Source of the DNA: CAJQQK01 sp963696075
GTDB lineage: Bacteria > Pseudomonadota > Alphaproteobacteria > Rhizobiales > Hyphomicrobiaceae
Direction: 5' to 3'
DNA: 64,000 nt
NCBI GenBank assembly: GCA_963696075.1
Contig: CAVOJD010000002.1
Coordinates: 186,001-250,000 of the forward strand
Shown: piece after piece, positions 26,744 through 35,093 of the stretch
How the letters are laid out: each line of letters opens with the position of its first letter
Numbering within the stretch: the first letter of the stretch is position 1
The notes under the pieces: model-generated
The model's input: the letters and a program-made list of their open reading frames with translations, nothing else
Databases searched by the model: none
What the model was told of the DNA's origin: nothing
Position numbers and translations under genes: made by a program

Positions 26744-27523
26744 TCAGGACTTGCGCGCCGCCTTCTTGGCAGGTGCCTTCTTGGCTGCGACCTTCTTTGC
26801 GGGAGCCTTTTTCGCAGGCGCCTTCTTCGCAGCAACCTTCTTCGCGGGCGCTTTCTTCGCCGCGACCTTCTTTGCGGGTGCCTTCTTTGCCGGCGACTTC
26901 TTCACCGCGGCCTTCTTGGCAGCCGCTTTCTTGGCCGGAGCCCGCGTCACTGCCGCACGCTTCACCGACGCCTTGCTCGCAGCCGCCTTGCGCGTGACCG
27001 CCTTCTTCGTTGCAGCTTTCTTCGCCGGTGCCTTCTTCGCGACGGCCTTCTTGGCGGGAGCCTTCTTCGCGGCTGTCTTCTTCACCGCTGTCTTCTTCAC
27101 TGCGGCTTTCTTCGCAGGCGCCTTCTTGGCCGCCGTCTTCTTCGCATTAGCCTTGGCCGGTGCCGGCGCCGATTTCTTCGAAGCGGCCTTCTTCGCCGCG
27201 GCCCGCGTCCGTGTCGCAGCCTTCACCGCAGCTTCCTTGCCTGCGATCCCGAGGCTGCGCGCCATCGCGCCTTTAAGCGAGACACCCTTCTGCGCAACGC
27301 TCTTCACGGCTGCGGCATGCGCCTTGCTGTCAGCGCTCGCGGTTGTCTTCGCGACAGCCTTCTTCGCAACAGCCTTCTTCGTCGTCGTCGATTTCGCGAC
27401 CGCCTTCTTCGTTGCGGCCGCCTTGCTCGCAGCCTTCTTCGGCGCGGCTTTTTTCGTCGGTGATTTCTTCGTCGCCGTCGTCTTCGCAGACGTCTTCTTA
27501 CTCTTACTCTGAGGTGCCTTCAT
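26744..27523 (-). CDS. Histone H1-like Lys/Ala-rich DNA-binding protein
   Basis: A 259-residue, extremely basic protein made of Lys-, Ala- and Pro-rich repeats such as KKAPAKK, KKVAAKK and KKTAAKK. About residues 65-100 form the only complex segment, including SLKGAMARSLGIAGKE. The composition matches bacterial histone-H1-like proteins, which coat DNA through the Lys-rich tail. The repeats are also repeats at DNA level (GCCTTCTTCGC-type units), so copy number may vary between strains. The start is a normal ATG. The DNA-binding role is inferred from composition. Confidence 0.75.
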   Translation of the reverse strand: MKAPQSKSKKTSAKTTATKKSPTKKAAPKKAASKAAATKKAVAKSTTTKKAVAKKAVAKTTASADSKAHAAAVKSVAQKGVSLKGAMARSLGIAGKEAAVKAATRTRAAAKKAASKKSAPAPAKANAKKTAAKKAPAKKAAVKKTAVKKTAAKKAPAKKAVAKKAPAKKAATKKAVTRKAAASKASVKRAAVTRAPAKKAAAKKAAVKKSPAKKAPAKKVAAKKAPAKKVAAKKAPAKKAPAKKVAAKKAPAKKAARKS

Positions 27524-27900
27524 GGACGGAATCCCTTCTTGTCAGTTCGCCTCCAAGGGCAGTCGTCCAACGCAAATTCTCACCGAACACGCAGAACAAA
27601 CCGCACTTGATGTCTTGTGCATCTTCACTTCAAACGGAATTTTTCACTGACTACAATCGAAAACAACAATTCAGGCGAGTCGATAGTGGAAGTTTCGTTA
27701 CGCAAAATGCAACGCAACGTGCCACGAGACGCCATCCAAACGAACGCGATCGCACCGCTCACACATCGCTGGCGCACACATCTCAATCGCTAAGTTCGAA
27801 CACGCAGCGCACCTTCCAACTGACATCAACGACGCGTCGTCCGTTGCGTTCCCTCACGCAGCACCGCACCGAAATCGATCATCCAGTCACAAACGAAAAC
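27524..27900. other. Less GC-rich intergenic region upstream of the H1-like gene
   Basis: No gene was recognised. It is markedly more AT-rich than its surroundings around 27600-27700 (for example GGAATTTTTCACTGACTACAA). It must hold the leftward promoter of the H1-like gene. Open frames crossing it have no protein-like composition. Confidence 0.5.
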
Positions 27901-27931
27901 GCACGTGGCCTCACCAAAGAGGACCACGTGC
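27901..27931 (-). terminator. Intrinsic terminator after ggt
   Basis: GCACGTGGCCTC pairs with GAGGACCACGTGC (one bulged A), around a 6-base loop. On the minus strand it is followed by a T-rich stretch (GTTTTCGTTTG). It is 43 bases after the stop of the gamma-glutamyltransferase gene and should end the pccA-GGCT-ggt transcript. Confidence 0.75.
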
Positions 27932-27973
27932 GCACGTCAACGTCTCAACGTTTGCCGGTGCTTGAAAGCCGGC

Positions 27974-29560
27974 TCAGTAGCCGATCGCCATGCCATCCTT
28001 GCGCGGGTCCGATCCCCCGACCAACACGCCCGCCTTACGGTCAACCGAGATGATCTGACCACCACCCCACGGGATGCCGCGCTCGCCCACCTGATGGCCC
28101 TTGGCGCTGAGCCCGGCCCGCAAAGCCTCCGACGCCGCCGCCTCGACGAGCACCTTGCCGCCATCGAAGAACACACGCTGTCCATCGAGGGCTTCCTGCA
28201 CGTCCATGCCATAATCGAGCATGTTTGCGAGCACATGCGCATGACCCGCCGGCTGGAACGCGCCGCCCATCACACCAAACGAATACGCAAGTTCCCCATC
28301 GCGCATGCCCAACGCCGGGATCAGCGTGTGCAACGGCCGTTTGCCGGGCTCGACCGTGTTGCGATGGCCCGGCTTCACAACAAACCCTTGTCCGCGGTTC
28401 TGGAGCATGATGCCGGTGCGCTTGGTCGCAATCCCGGAACCGAAATCCGCAAACAGTGAGTTGATGAACGACACCGCCATGCCCTCAGCATCGACGACGC
28501 TGAGATAGACCGTATCCGTCCCCACCGGCTGCGGCACCGGCGCGATCGCATCCATCGTCTTCGATTTGTCGATCCGCCCGACCAGCTCATCGATCGTGGC
28601 ATCCGCCAGCATATGCGTCAGCGGCACATCGGCCATCTCCGGGTCGGCCACGAACTCATCGCGCATCGCATAGGCAAGTCGCGCCACCTCGAGCATCACA
28701 TGGAAGCGCTCGGGCGAATCCGCATCATCACTCAGCCGCCCCAGCCGCTCCATCATCTTGAGCATGATCAGCACGACCACGCCGTGATTGTTCGGCGGCA
28801 GCTCCACCACATCAAGCCCCCGATAGCCGACCGAGATCGGCTCGACATAGCTCGCTTTCTGCCGCTTGAAGTCCTCCAGCGTGTGAACACCGCCAAGCGC
28901 GTTCAATTCAGCAACGATGTCGGCCGCGATGTCGCCTTCATAGAACGCATCACGCCCCCCCTCCGCGATCGCACTCAGCGTGTCAGCCAGCGCGGGAAAG
29001 CGCATCACGCTGCCAACCGCCGGCGCCTTGCCATCGACGAGGTAGTGATGTGCCGCCGCTGGATTGTTCTTGAGCTTGGCAACCGACCCCGCCCAATCGA
29101 AGCCGACCCGTGGCGCAATCACGAACCCGTCCCGCGCATACCCGATCGCCGGCTGCAGCAGTTCCTTGAGGCTCCGCGTGCCGTGATCATTGAGCACCGT
29201 CGCCCAGCCATCGATCGCGCCCGGCACCGTCACCGCATGCGGGCTCTGCTGTTCGATCGCCGTGATCCCCTTCTCCAGCAGCCATTCCGTCGACAGCGCC
29301 CCCGGCGCCCGCCCCGACGCATTGAGCGCAATGGGCGCCTGCCCCGGCTTCGCAATCAGCGCAAAACAGTCCCCGCCAATCCCCGTCATCGGATGCTCGA
29401 CGACACACAGCACCGCCGTCGCGGCAATCGCAGCATCAACCGCGTTGCCCCCGTCCTTGAGCACGCTGAGCGCGGTCTGGCTGGCGAGAGGATGTGACGT
29501 CGCCGCCATCGCATGAGTGGCATAGACCGGCGAACGGCCGGGAAGGTGCAGGTTGCGCAT
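27974..29560 (-). CDS. ggt: Gamma-glutamyltransferase family protein
   Basis: A 528-residue Ntn-hydrolase that would split itself at the conserved Thr in TDTVYLSVVD (near 348) to form two subunits. MTGIGGDCFALI near 58 and later the glycine-rich FGVMGGAFQPAGHA near 430 are family motifs. There is no signal peptide: family sequence starts at about residue 10 (VYATHAMAATSHPLAS). This is the form of cytoplasmic YwrD-like members, not the periplasmic glutathione enzyme. Likely works on gamma-glutamyl compounds inside the cell. It is 6 bases after the GGCT-like gene. Confidence 0.9.
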   Translation of the reverse strand: MRNLHLPGRSPVYATHAMAATSHPLASQTALSVLKDGGNAVDAAIAATAVLCVVEHPMTGIGGDCFALIAKPGQAPIALNASGRAPGALSTEWLLEKGITAIEQQSPHAVTVPGAIDGWATVLNDHGTRSLKELLQPAIGYARDGFVIAPRVGFDWAGSVAKLKNNPAAAHHYLVDGKAPAVGSVMRFPALADTLSAIAEGGRDAFYEGDIAADIVAELNALGGVHTLEDFKRQKASYVEPISVGYRGLDVVELPPNNHGVVVLIMLKMMERLGRLSDDADSPERFHVMLEVARLAYAMRDEFVADPEMADVPLTHMLADATIDELVGRIDKSKTMDAIAPVPQPVGTDTVYLSVVDAEGMAVSFINSLFADFGSGIATKRTGIMLQNRGQGFVVKPGHRNTVEPGKRPLHTLIPALGMRDGELAYSFGVMGGAFQPAGHAHVLANMLDYGMDVQEALDGQRVFFDGGKVLVEAAASEALRAGLSAKGHQVGERGIPWGGGQIISVDRKAGVLVGGSDPRKDGMAIGY

Positions 29561-29566
29561 CGACAG

Positions 29567-30064
29567 TCATCTCCTTTGAGGGCGAGCAGGCTTCGGCGTA
29601 CGCCGGCCGCGATAGGCTTCCCTTGCACCGATCGGCCGCCGAGGCAACCAGCCCCGGATCTCGTCACGATAGGCCTCGGGAAGTCCAAAATGATCGGCGC
29701 CGATCAGAATAGCTGAATTGATGTAGTTGGCGCGCCCGACGCCCGGCCAGCGGCCGCCGGCGATATAGGTCAGCGCCGTGACCGGCCCCCGGGTGGGATC
29801 GACGACCCTGAGCCACACACGCCGGTAGACCCCGGCCGAGACGCCTTCCCACCGGTCCATCAGTCCGATATGGCGCGGCTCGAAGCGCCACAGCACACCG
29901 TGGGCAACCGCACCCTTTTCGGGAAGGATCGACGCGCCCCCCCGCGTCGTGATCCAGAACCGCCAGTCATCGAGACGGGCCGGACCGATCGCCCGCGCGC
30001 CCGGACATCGCCGGGGCGTCTGGCTGGGTGACATGTTCGATCCAAACGCGAAATAGTAGATCAT
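29567..30064 (-). CDS. Gamma-glutamylcyclotransferase-like protein
   Basis: A 165-residue protein of the GGCT/AIG2 fold. The substrate-binding loop YYFAFGSNMSPSQ is at residues 3-15, and WEGVSAGVYRRVW has a conserved region near 72. Members release 5-oxoproline from gamma-glutamyl dipeptides or act on related amines; a catalytic Glu is expected near W-E in this region, which cannot be fixed by eye. It overlaps pccA by four bases and is followed at 6 bases by ggt, so the three genes share one transcript. The C-terminus is Arg/Pro-rich. Confidence 0.82.
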   Translation of the reverse strand: MIYYFAFGSNMSPSQTPRRCPGARAIGPARLDDWRFWITTRGGASILPEKGAVAHGVLWRFEPRHIGLMDRWEGVSAGVYRRVWLRVVDPTRGPVTALTYIAGGRWPGVGRANYINSAILIGADHFGLPEAYRDEIRGWLPRRPIGAREAYRGRRTPKPARPQRR

Positions 30065-32079
30065 TCGAATTCGATGATGACGTCGTCCACCGCGAGGCTG
30101 TCACCCGCCGCAGCCTTGACCGCCTTGACGCGCCCATCCAGTTCCGCGCGCAACACGTTCTCCATCTTCATCGCCTCCACGACGGCAAGCGGATCGCCCG
30201 CCTGCACCTCGTCCCCGTCCTTGACGTTGACCTGCTTGACGAGGCCCGGCATCGGACAGAGCAGGTACTTCGACATATCCGGCGCCTGCTTCTCCGGCAT
30301 AAGAGCGGCAAGCTCCGATTCACGGCGCGTATAGACGTGCGCCTGCACCACCACGCCGCGCCAGCTCAACTGGTATCCATTCAGGATCGGGCGCACCTGG
30401 ACGGCCACCTCATAGCCATCGACCAGACCGACCCAGACCGGCTGTCCCGGCCACCAGCTGCTCTCCAGCTCGACCCGCTCGCCCAGAACGTCGCCCTCGA
30501 TCATCGAAACCGACACTTGGACGCCAGCCCCCCCTTCGACCAGCACCGGCGTCGGTTCCCCGTTGATCAGCACCACCCGCTCGCGCGAGAACCGGATCTC
30601 AGGACCGTTCATTTGGTCCGTGATCTCACGACGGCGTTCGTTCGAGAGATGATCGATCGCAACCGCGACACTCACCAATATGCGGTGCACCTCTTCATCG
30701 GCCTCCGGATGCGCGAACCCGTCGGGATATTCTTCTGCAATGAAGCCCGTTGAAAGCTCACCGGACTGCCATCTCGGGTGCTGCATCAACGCGGCAAGGA
30801 AGGGAATGTTGTGCGCGATCCCGTCGACCACGAACTCATCGAGGGCCTGCGCCTGCGCATCGATCGCCTGATCCCGCGTCGGCGCGTGCGTGACGAGCTT
30901 GGCGATCATCGGATCGTAGTACATCGAGATCTCGCCGCCTTCGAAGACGCCGGTGTCGTTACGCACCGTCACACCATCCTCGCTGCGCCCTTCCTCGGGC
31001 GGCTGATAGCGCACCAGACGCCCGATCGACGGCAGGAAGTTGCGATAGGGATCTTCCGCATAAATGCGACTTTCCACGGCCCAGCCCTGGATGCGCACCT
31101 TGTTCTGCTTGATCGCAAGTTCTTCACCCGCCGCAACCCGGATCATCTGTTCGACGAGATCAATGCCCGTGACCAGCTCCGTGACCGGATGTTCGACCTG
31201 CAGGCGTGTGTTCATCTCAAGGAAGAAGAACGACTTGTCCTGCCCCGCAACGAACTCGACCGTACCGGCAGAATCGTAATTGACCGCCTTCGCGAGCGCG
31301 ATCGCCTCCGCGCCCATCCGTTCGCGCGTCTTGGGATCGAGCAACGGCGAGGGCGCCTCCTCGATCACTTTCTGGTTGCGCCGCTGGATCGAGCATTCCC
31401 GCTCCCCCAGATGGATCACGTTGCCATGCTTGTCGCCCAGCACCTGAATTTCGATATGGCGCGGATTGGTAATGAACTTTTCGATGAAGACCCGGTCGTC
31501 GCCGAAACTCGACGCGGCCTCGGATTTGGCAAGATGGAAGCCTTCCGCCACTTCCTTCGAGCTGTGCGCAATCCGCATCCCCTTGCCGCCCCCCCCGGCG
31601 GACGCCTTGATGATAACGGGATAGCCGATGTCGTCAGCGATCTTGACGGCCTCTTTCGGGTCATCGATCACGCCCATGTAGCCGGGCACCGTCGACACAT
31701 TCGCCGCCGCCGCCGCCTTCTTCGACTCGATCTTGTCCCCCATCGCCGCGATCGCCGCCGGGTTCGGCCCGATGAACGTGATGCCGTTCTTCTCGAGAAC
31801 CCGCGGAAACTCTTCGCGCTCCGACAAGAACCCATAACCCGGGTGGACCGCCTCAGCCCCCGTCTGCTTGCAGGCCTCGACGATTTTGTCGATCAACAGG
31901 TAGGACTCGGTGGCAGGCGGCGGCCCGATGAACACCGCCTCATCCGCCATCTCCACGTGCAGTGCGAGGCGGTCTGCTTCGGAAAAAACCGCGACCGTCC
32001 CAATCCCCATCCGCCGCGCGGTCTTGATCACCCGGCAGGCAATTTCTCCACGATTGGCAATGAGAATTTTCTTGAACAT
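30061..32079 (-). CDS. pccA: Propionyl-CoA carboxylase alpha chain (biotin carboxylase and carrier)
   Basis: A 672-residue enzyme subunit. Order: biotin carboxylase with FKKILIANRGEIACRV at the N-terminus, ATP-grasp region with KASAGGGGKGMRIAHS near 165, and EMNTRLQVEHPVTELVTG near 290; then a linker domain; then the biotinyl domain with biotinylated Lys in VVEAMKMENVL near residue 640. Carboxylates propionyl-CoA (or acetyl-CoA) with the beta chain. The C-terminal linker is the PCC rather than the ACC form. ATG 32079 matches the family start. The beta gene is 3 kb away on the same strand. Confidence 0.93.
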   Translation of the reverse strand: MFKKILIANRGEIACRVIKTARRMGIGTVAVFSEADRLALHVEMADEAVFIGPPPATESYLLIDKIVEACKQTGAEAVHPGYGFLSEREEFPRVLEKNGITFIGPNPAAIAAMGDKIESKKAAAAANVSTVPGYMGVIDDPKEAVKIADDIGYPVIIKASAGGGGKGMRIAHSSKEVAEGFHLAKSEAASSFGDDRVFIEKFITNPRHIEIQVLGDKHGNVIHLGERECSIQRRNQKVIEEAPSPLLDPKTRERMGAEAIALAKAVNYDSAGTVEFVAGQDKSFFFLEMNTRLQVEHPVTELVTGIDLVEQMIRVAAGEELAIKQNKVRIQGWAVESRIYAEDPYRNFLPSIGRLVRYQPPEEGRSEDGVTVRNDTGVFEGGEISMYYDPMIAKLVTHAPTRDQAIDAQAQALDEFVVDGIAHNIPFLAALMQHPRWQSGELSTGFIAEEYPDGFAHPEADEEVHRILVSVAVAIDHLSNERRREITDQMNGPEIRFSRERVVLINGEPTPVLVEGGAGVQVSVSMIEGDVLGERVELESSWWPGQPVWVGLVDGYEVAVQVRPILNGYQLSWRGVVVQAHVYTRRESELAALMPEKQAPDMSKYLLCPMPGLVKQVNVKDGDEVQAGDPLAVVEAMKMENVLRAELDGRVKAVKAAAGDSLAVDDVIIEFE

Positions 32080-32250
32080 CACGTTCCCGGTCCTTGTGCC
32101 CCACAACGCACCTTTCCCGGTGCGCCCGCCCAGGGCGACTGCATTGATGTCACCCGTGTTCAGGCCTCAGCCCCCGGCGACCCGGCGTTTCTAGCCCTCC
32201 CCGCGCAGCCGGTAAACTGCTGCGTGCGCCATGCCCCCTCCAGACACAGA

Positions 32251-32275
32251 AAAAGCCGCTGTGAAAGCGGCTTTT
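32251..32275 (-). terminator. Intrinsic terminator
   Basis: AAAAAGCCGCT and AGCGGCTTTT form an 8-10 base stem with a short loop. T-runs flank it on both strands. It follows the gene ending at 32361 (minus strand) by about 85 bases. Confidence 0.82.
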
Positions 32276-32360
32276 GTCGTTAACGCAACACCCAGGTTGC
32301 ACAGCAAATTCAGGCCATGACCCGCCCAGCCGGCCGGCGCCCCGCGGAAAATGCGGGAAA

Positions 32361-33380
32361 CTACGCCTCGTCCGCCACCTTGTCGGAGACCTTGTCGATC
32401 AGCGCCCTGAGGCTTGGGTCCAGCTTCGGCGCCTGTGACTTCAGGTGCAGCAGCAGGCATTTTTCATTGTCCGTCAGCCGCCCGTCACGCTCGATCTGGG
32501 CAATCAGCCAGGCCGCTTCATCGCCCGTGACTTCCTCCGCCGTCAGGATTTCACGGCGCTCACGTTCCAGCCGCGCCAGCTCCCGGTCTTCAGCCGACTC
32601 CTGGTCGAACATCGACATGAAGCCAGCCCCATCGCTGCGGAACATTGCCGACACCATTTGCCCAAGCGACAGGTCGCCCCGCGACTGCAGCCATTGCTCC
32701 CGGCGCAGCGCCACCTCACGCGTCGGCGCGCGATACCCGGAGGCTGCCATCACAACCCCCGTAATCGCCTTGACGAACAGCTCCGTCCACTGCGCGTTGT
32801 CGGTTTTCTCAGCCGTCAGGTCATTGATCTCGAACAGCACCTCCGCTTCCGCACGGCTCACCGCCGCGTGGCTCTCGCCACCGAAAGCGAAAATGATGCG
32901 GCGAATGAGTTCGACATCCTCATTCGTCACCACGCCGGCTTCGCCCTGGATGCCGCCGCGCGCTGCCCCGCTGCCTGAAACCACCGCATCCTTGACCGCA
33001 TTCAGCGTGAACTTGACGAGGCTCTCCGGCGACCACCGCGCCTTGTCGATCACACGAATGAGGATCTCGAGTTCGGTCCGCGTCTCGACCTGCCCATCCC
33101 GCGTGACGCGCTCGATCAGCCAATCGGCATTGGCCGTATTGATATAGCCGCGCGGCTCCGCGCTATCGACGACATAGTCCGTGATGGCCTCGACGAAGAA
33201 CGCCTGCCACGCCGCATCCTTCACCGCACACGCCGCGTCGATCTCGAAAACCGCGTTCGCGTCCACTTCAAGCAGCGGCGTCTCACCAAAATAGAGGGCT
33301 CTCAACTCGCGGACATCGGCCTCGCGCACGCTGCCACGGCGGCAAATCTCATCGAACAGTAAGGATTGGATAACACTCAT
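32361..33380 (-). CDS. Protein of unknown function with an internal duplication
   Basis: A 339-residue soluble, helical protein that I do not recognise. It contains two copies of one module: about residues 15-130 and 150-255. Each has a short acidic opening helix, an AEVLFEIND-type stretch (NAVFEIDAA in the first), then W, and a FFVEAIT/LFVKAIT helix followed by V-V. A third partial module, AAWLIAQIERDGRLTDNE near 290, resembles ADWLIERVTRDGQVETRTE in the first. DG-x(5-6)-E motifs suggest TerB- or EF-hand-like helices; this is a guess. GAGG precedes ATG 33380. The gene is monocistronic between two terminators. Confidence 0.75.
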   Translation of the reverse strand: MSVIQSLLFDEICRRGSVREADVRELRALYFGETPLLEVDANAVFEIDAACAVKDAAWQAFFVEAITDYVVDSAEPRGYINTANADWLIERVTRDGQVETRTELEILIRVIDKARWSPESLVKFTLNAVKDAVVSGSGAARGGIQGEAGVVTNEDVELIRRIIFAFGGESHAAVSRAEAEVLFEINDLTAEKTDNAQWTELFVKAITGVVMAASGYRAPTREVALRREQWLQSRGDLSLGQMVSAMFRSDGAGFMSMFDQESAEDRELARLERERREILTAEEVTGDEAAWLIAQIERDGRLTDNEKCLLLHLKSQAPKLDPSLRALIDKVSDKVADEA

Positions 33381-33478
33381 CAGGCGACCTCGGAGACGCG
33401 GACAGGGAAAATTCTCTCCGAACGCTACCTGCTTACGGTTAATCAACGTTGAATGACCGTCCCGCCGAAACGCGAAAC

Positions 33479-33508
33479 GGCGCGCGAAGCCCTTTTGCTC
33501 CGCGCGCC
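33479..33508 (-). terminator. Hairpin downstream of the exported-protein gene
   Basis: GGCGCGCGAAGC and GCTCCGCGCGCC pair in a long GC-rich stem around CCTTTT. On the minus strand a modest T-rich tail follows. It lies 60 bases after the stop at 33569. Confidence 0.5.
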
Positions 33509-33568
33509 GCCCTCGACCTAACCGTCAAGGTCGTCGTTCATCCAGAAGACCGGCCCGGCCTTCCCCGA

Positions 33569-33997
33569 TCAGCTCCCGCGACGGTTGTTGGCCAGCCGCA
33601 CGATCCGCTGCGAGTTGTCATCGAGCATGCCCAGGATCCGGCCGCGCTCGCGCTCGCTCACCCGCCCATCAATGCGCGCCATCTTCAGCGCTGATCGGAT
33701 CGCAACCAGCCGCCCCTGGAGGCGCAGCGCTTCAAAGCGCGTCAGGCGACCCGTCTGCCGGCCGTTGCGAATACGCTGCGACTGGCGCGCGATCCGGTTA
33801 TTGATCACCGGGGTTGCAACCCGGCCCCAATGACCGCGGGCAGCCACGCGCTGATGCCCGAACCAGGGCTTGCTGACCATGATCACCTGCCGCCCGTCGC
33901 GCGCACCCGGCTTCGCTTCGGCAGCCCCAACCATCGGCAGTGCCATAACGGCCGCTGCTGCTGCACCCAGCACCATCGTCTTGAAGGAAATCGTCAT
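33569..33997 (-). CDS. Exported Arg-rich protein of unknown function
   Basis: A 142-residue protein. The signal peptide (MTISFKTMVLGAAAAAVMALPMVG) ends near AEAKPG. The mature part is very basic, with RIARQSQRIRNGRQTGRL and a C-terminal helix pair holding MARIDGRVSERERGRI. No family is named; the D-G-x(4)-E pattern resembles that of its neighbour 32361-33380 but may be coincidental. An in-frame start seven codons upstream is possible. Most likely periplasmic. Confidence 0.7.
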   Translation of the reverse strand: MTISFKTMVLGAAAAAVMALPMVGAAEAKPGARDGRQVIMVSKPWFGHQRVAARGHWGRVATPVINNRIARQSQRIRNGRQTGRLTRFEALRLQGRLVAIRSALKMARIDGRVSERERGRILGMLDDNSQRIVRLANNRRGS

Positions 33998-34246
33998 ATT
34001 GGCTTCTCCGTGGTTCATGGCCGGTGCCCAGGCACCCCGCCGTTCGATGACGCCAATAAAGCAGTTGCTCGACTGAACGAATGCTGGCCGAACCGTTTAA
34101 TCTCCGTTCATGTTGATTGTTTCCAGCGCTCCCTTCTCCGCCACCCGGCGACACGCTCTGGACGCGGCCCGCTCCACCATTCACAGTGTCGCCTCACAAC
34201 CAGACGTCCGTGTCCCGATACATCGAAAATACCGAGAGGCAGTCCC

Positions 34247-35002
34247 ATGAGTGATGTCATCACATTCGAGGACGGCGGTTACCGCTTCGTCCCCAGCGTC
34301 TTTCAATATTCCGCCGGCGTCGCCGCCGAAGCCGGCAACCGCATCGTGCGTGTCACGTTCCGCAAACCCGTCCCCGTCGCCGCTGGCTTCCAGCAAATCA
34401 AGGCGCACCTCGAGGCCGAAGGTCTGCCGCTGACGCGCTTTTGCGCCTGCGAGCTGCGCTCTCCCGGCCAATTCACCGACGCCGGCTTCAAGGCCTTCAA
34501 CGAGCTCTACGTCGAAACGCTGAAAGCCTGGGGCATCATGCGCGATGACCACATCAACCCCGTCGCACGCTCCAACGTCTGCCCCGAAGTCACCCCGCCG
34601 CCGGAGCCCTCCTTCCACGCCTTCGCCTACGTCACCGCCAATGATGGCGCCCACCCCCCGACCGCCATCACCTCCGGCGGCGCGGAAGCCCGCGAAGGCG
34701 CCGGCCCCTACGCCGACCGTATCGTCCGATACGGCGAAACCGGCGCCGATGCCCTGCGAGAAAAAGCGCTCTTCGTTGTCGATGAAATGCAGCGCCGCTT
34801 GACGTTGCTCGGCTTCTCATGGGCCGAGACAACCGCCGTCCAGGCTTACTCCGTCTTCGACTTCCACCATGTCATGGCGGCAATGGCAGAACGCGGCGTG
34901 CTCGAGAAGGGGCTGACCTGGCACTACGCCCGCCCCCCCGTCGTCGGCCTCGATTATGAAATGGACGCCCGCGTCGTCTCCGACGAACGCATCATCGCCT
35001 GA
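34247..35002 (+). CDS. RidA/YjgF-related protein (CnbZ-like), uncertain
   Basis: A 251-residue soluble protein. Its second half, with AITSGGAEAREG near 138, a helix RLTLLGFSWAETTAVQAYSV near 190 and the closing ARPPVVGLDYEMDARV, resembles the RidA-like deaminases of aminomuconate breakdown (CnbZ group), where a trimeric barrel hydrolyses enamines. The first half is a related or divergent domain. This assignment rests on pattern memory and is moderate to weak. GAGAGG lies before ATG 34247. It is convergent with pccB. Confidence 0.55.
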   Translation: MSDVITFEDGGYRFVPSVFQYSAGVAAEAGNRIVRVTFRKPVPVAAGFQQIKAHLEAEGLPLTRFCACELRSPGQFTDAGFKAFNELYVETLKAWGIMRDDHINPVARSNVCPEVTPPPEPSFHAFAYVTANDGAHPPTAITSGGAEAREGAGPYADRIVRYGETGADALREKALFVVDEMQRRLTLLGFSWAETTAVQAYSVFDFHHVMAAMAERGVLEKGLTWHYARPPVVGLDYEMDARVVSDERIIA

Positions 35003-35093
35003 CGGCCCCCGCCGACTGCCAACCCCGCCGGCGAAATGATCGCAACAGCGGTTATGTCGCCGGCGCCCCCAAGGATCACGACAGCCCGAAGAC

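Noticed and set aside
26555..27512. Long open frames rich in Leu/Arg or Ala/Phe opposite the H1-like gene
   Set aside because: They arise from the repeated Lys/Ala codons read in other frames. Although one looks membrane-like (repeated AFFAGAFFA), it is an artefact of repeats; the minus-strand frame has the natural start and composition.
30778..32283. 501-codon open frame opposite pccA
   Set aside because: Antisense shadow of a well-conserved enzyme gene.
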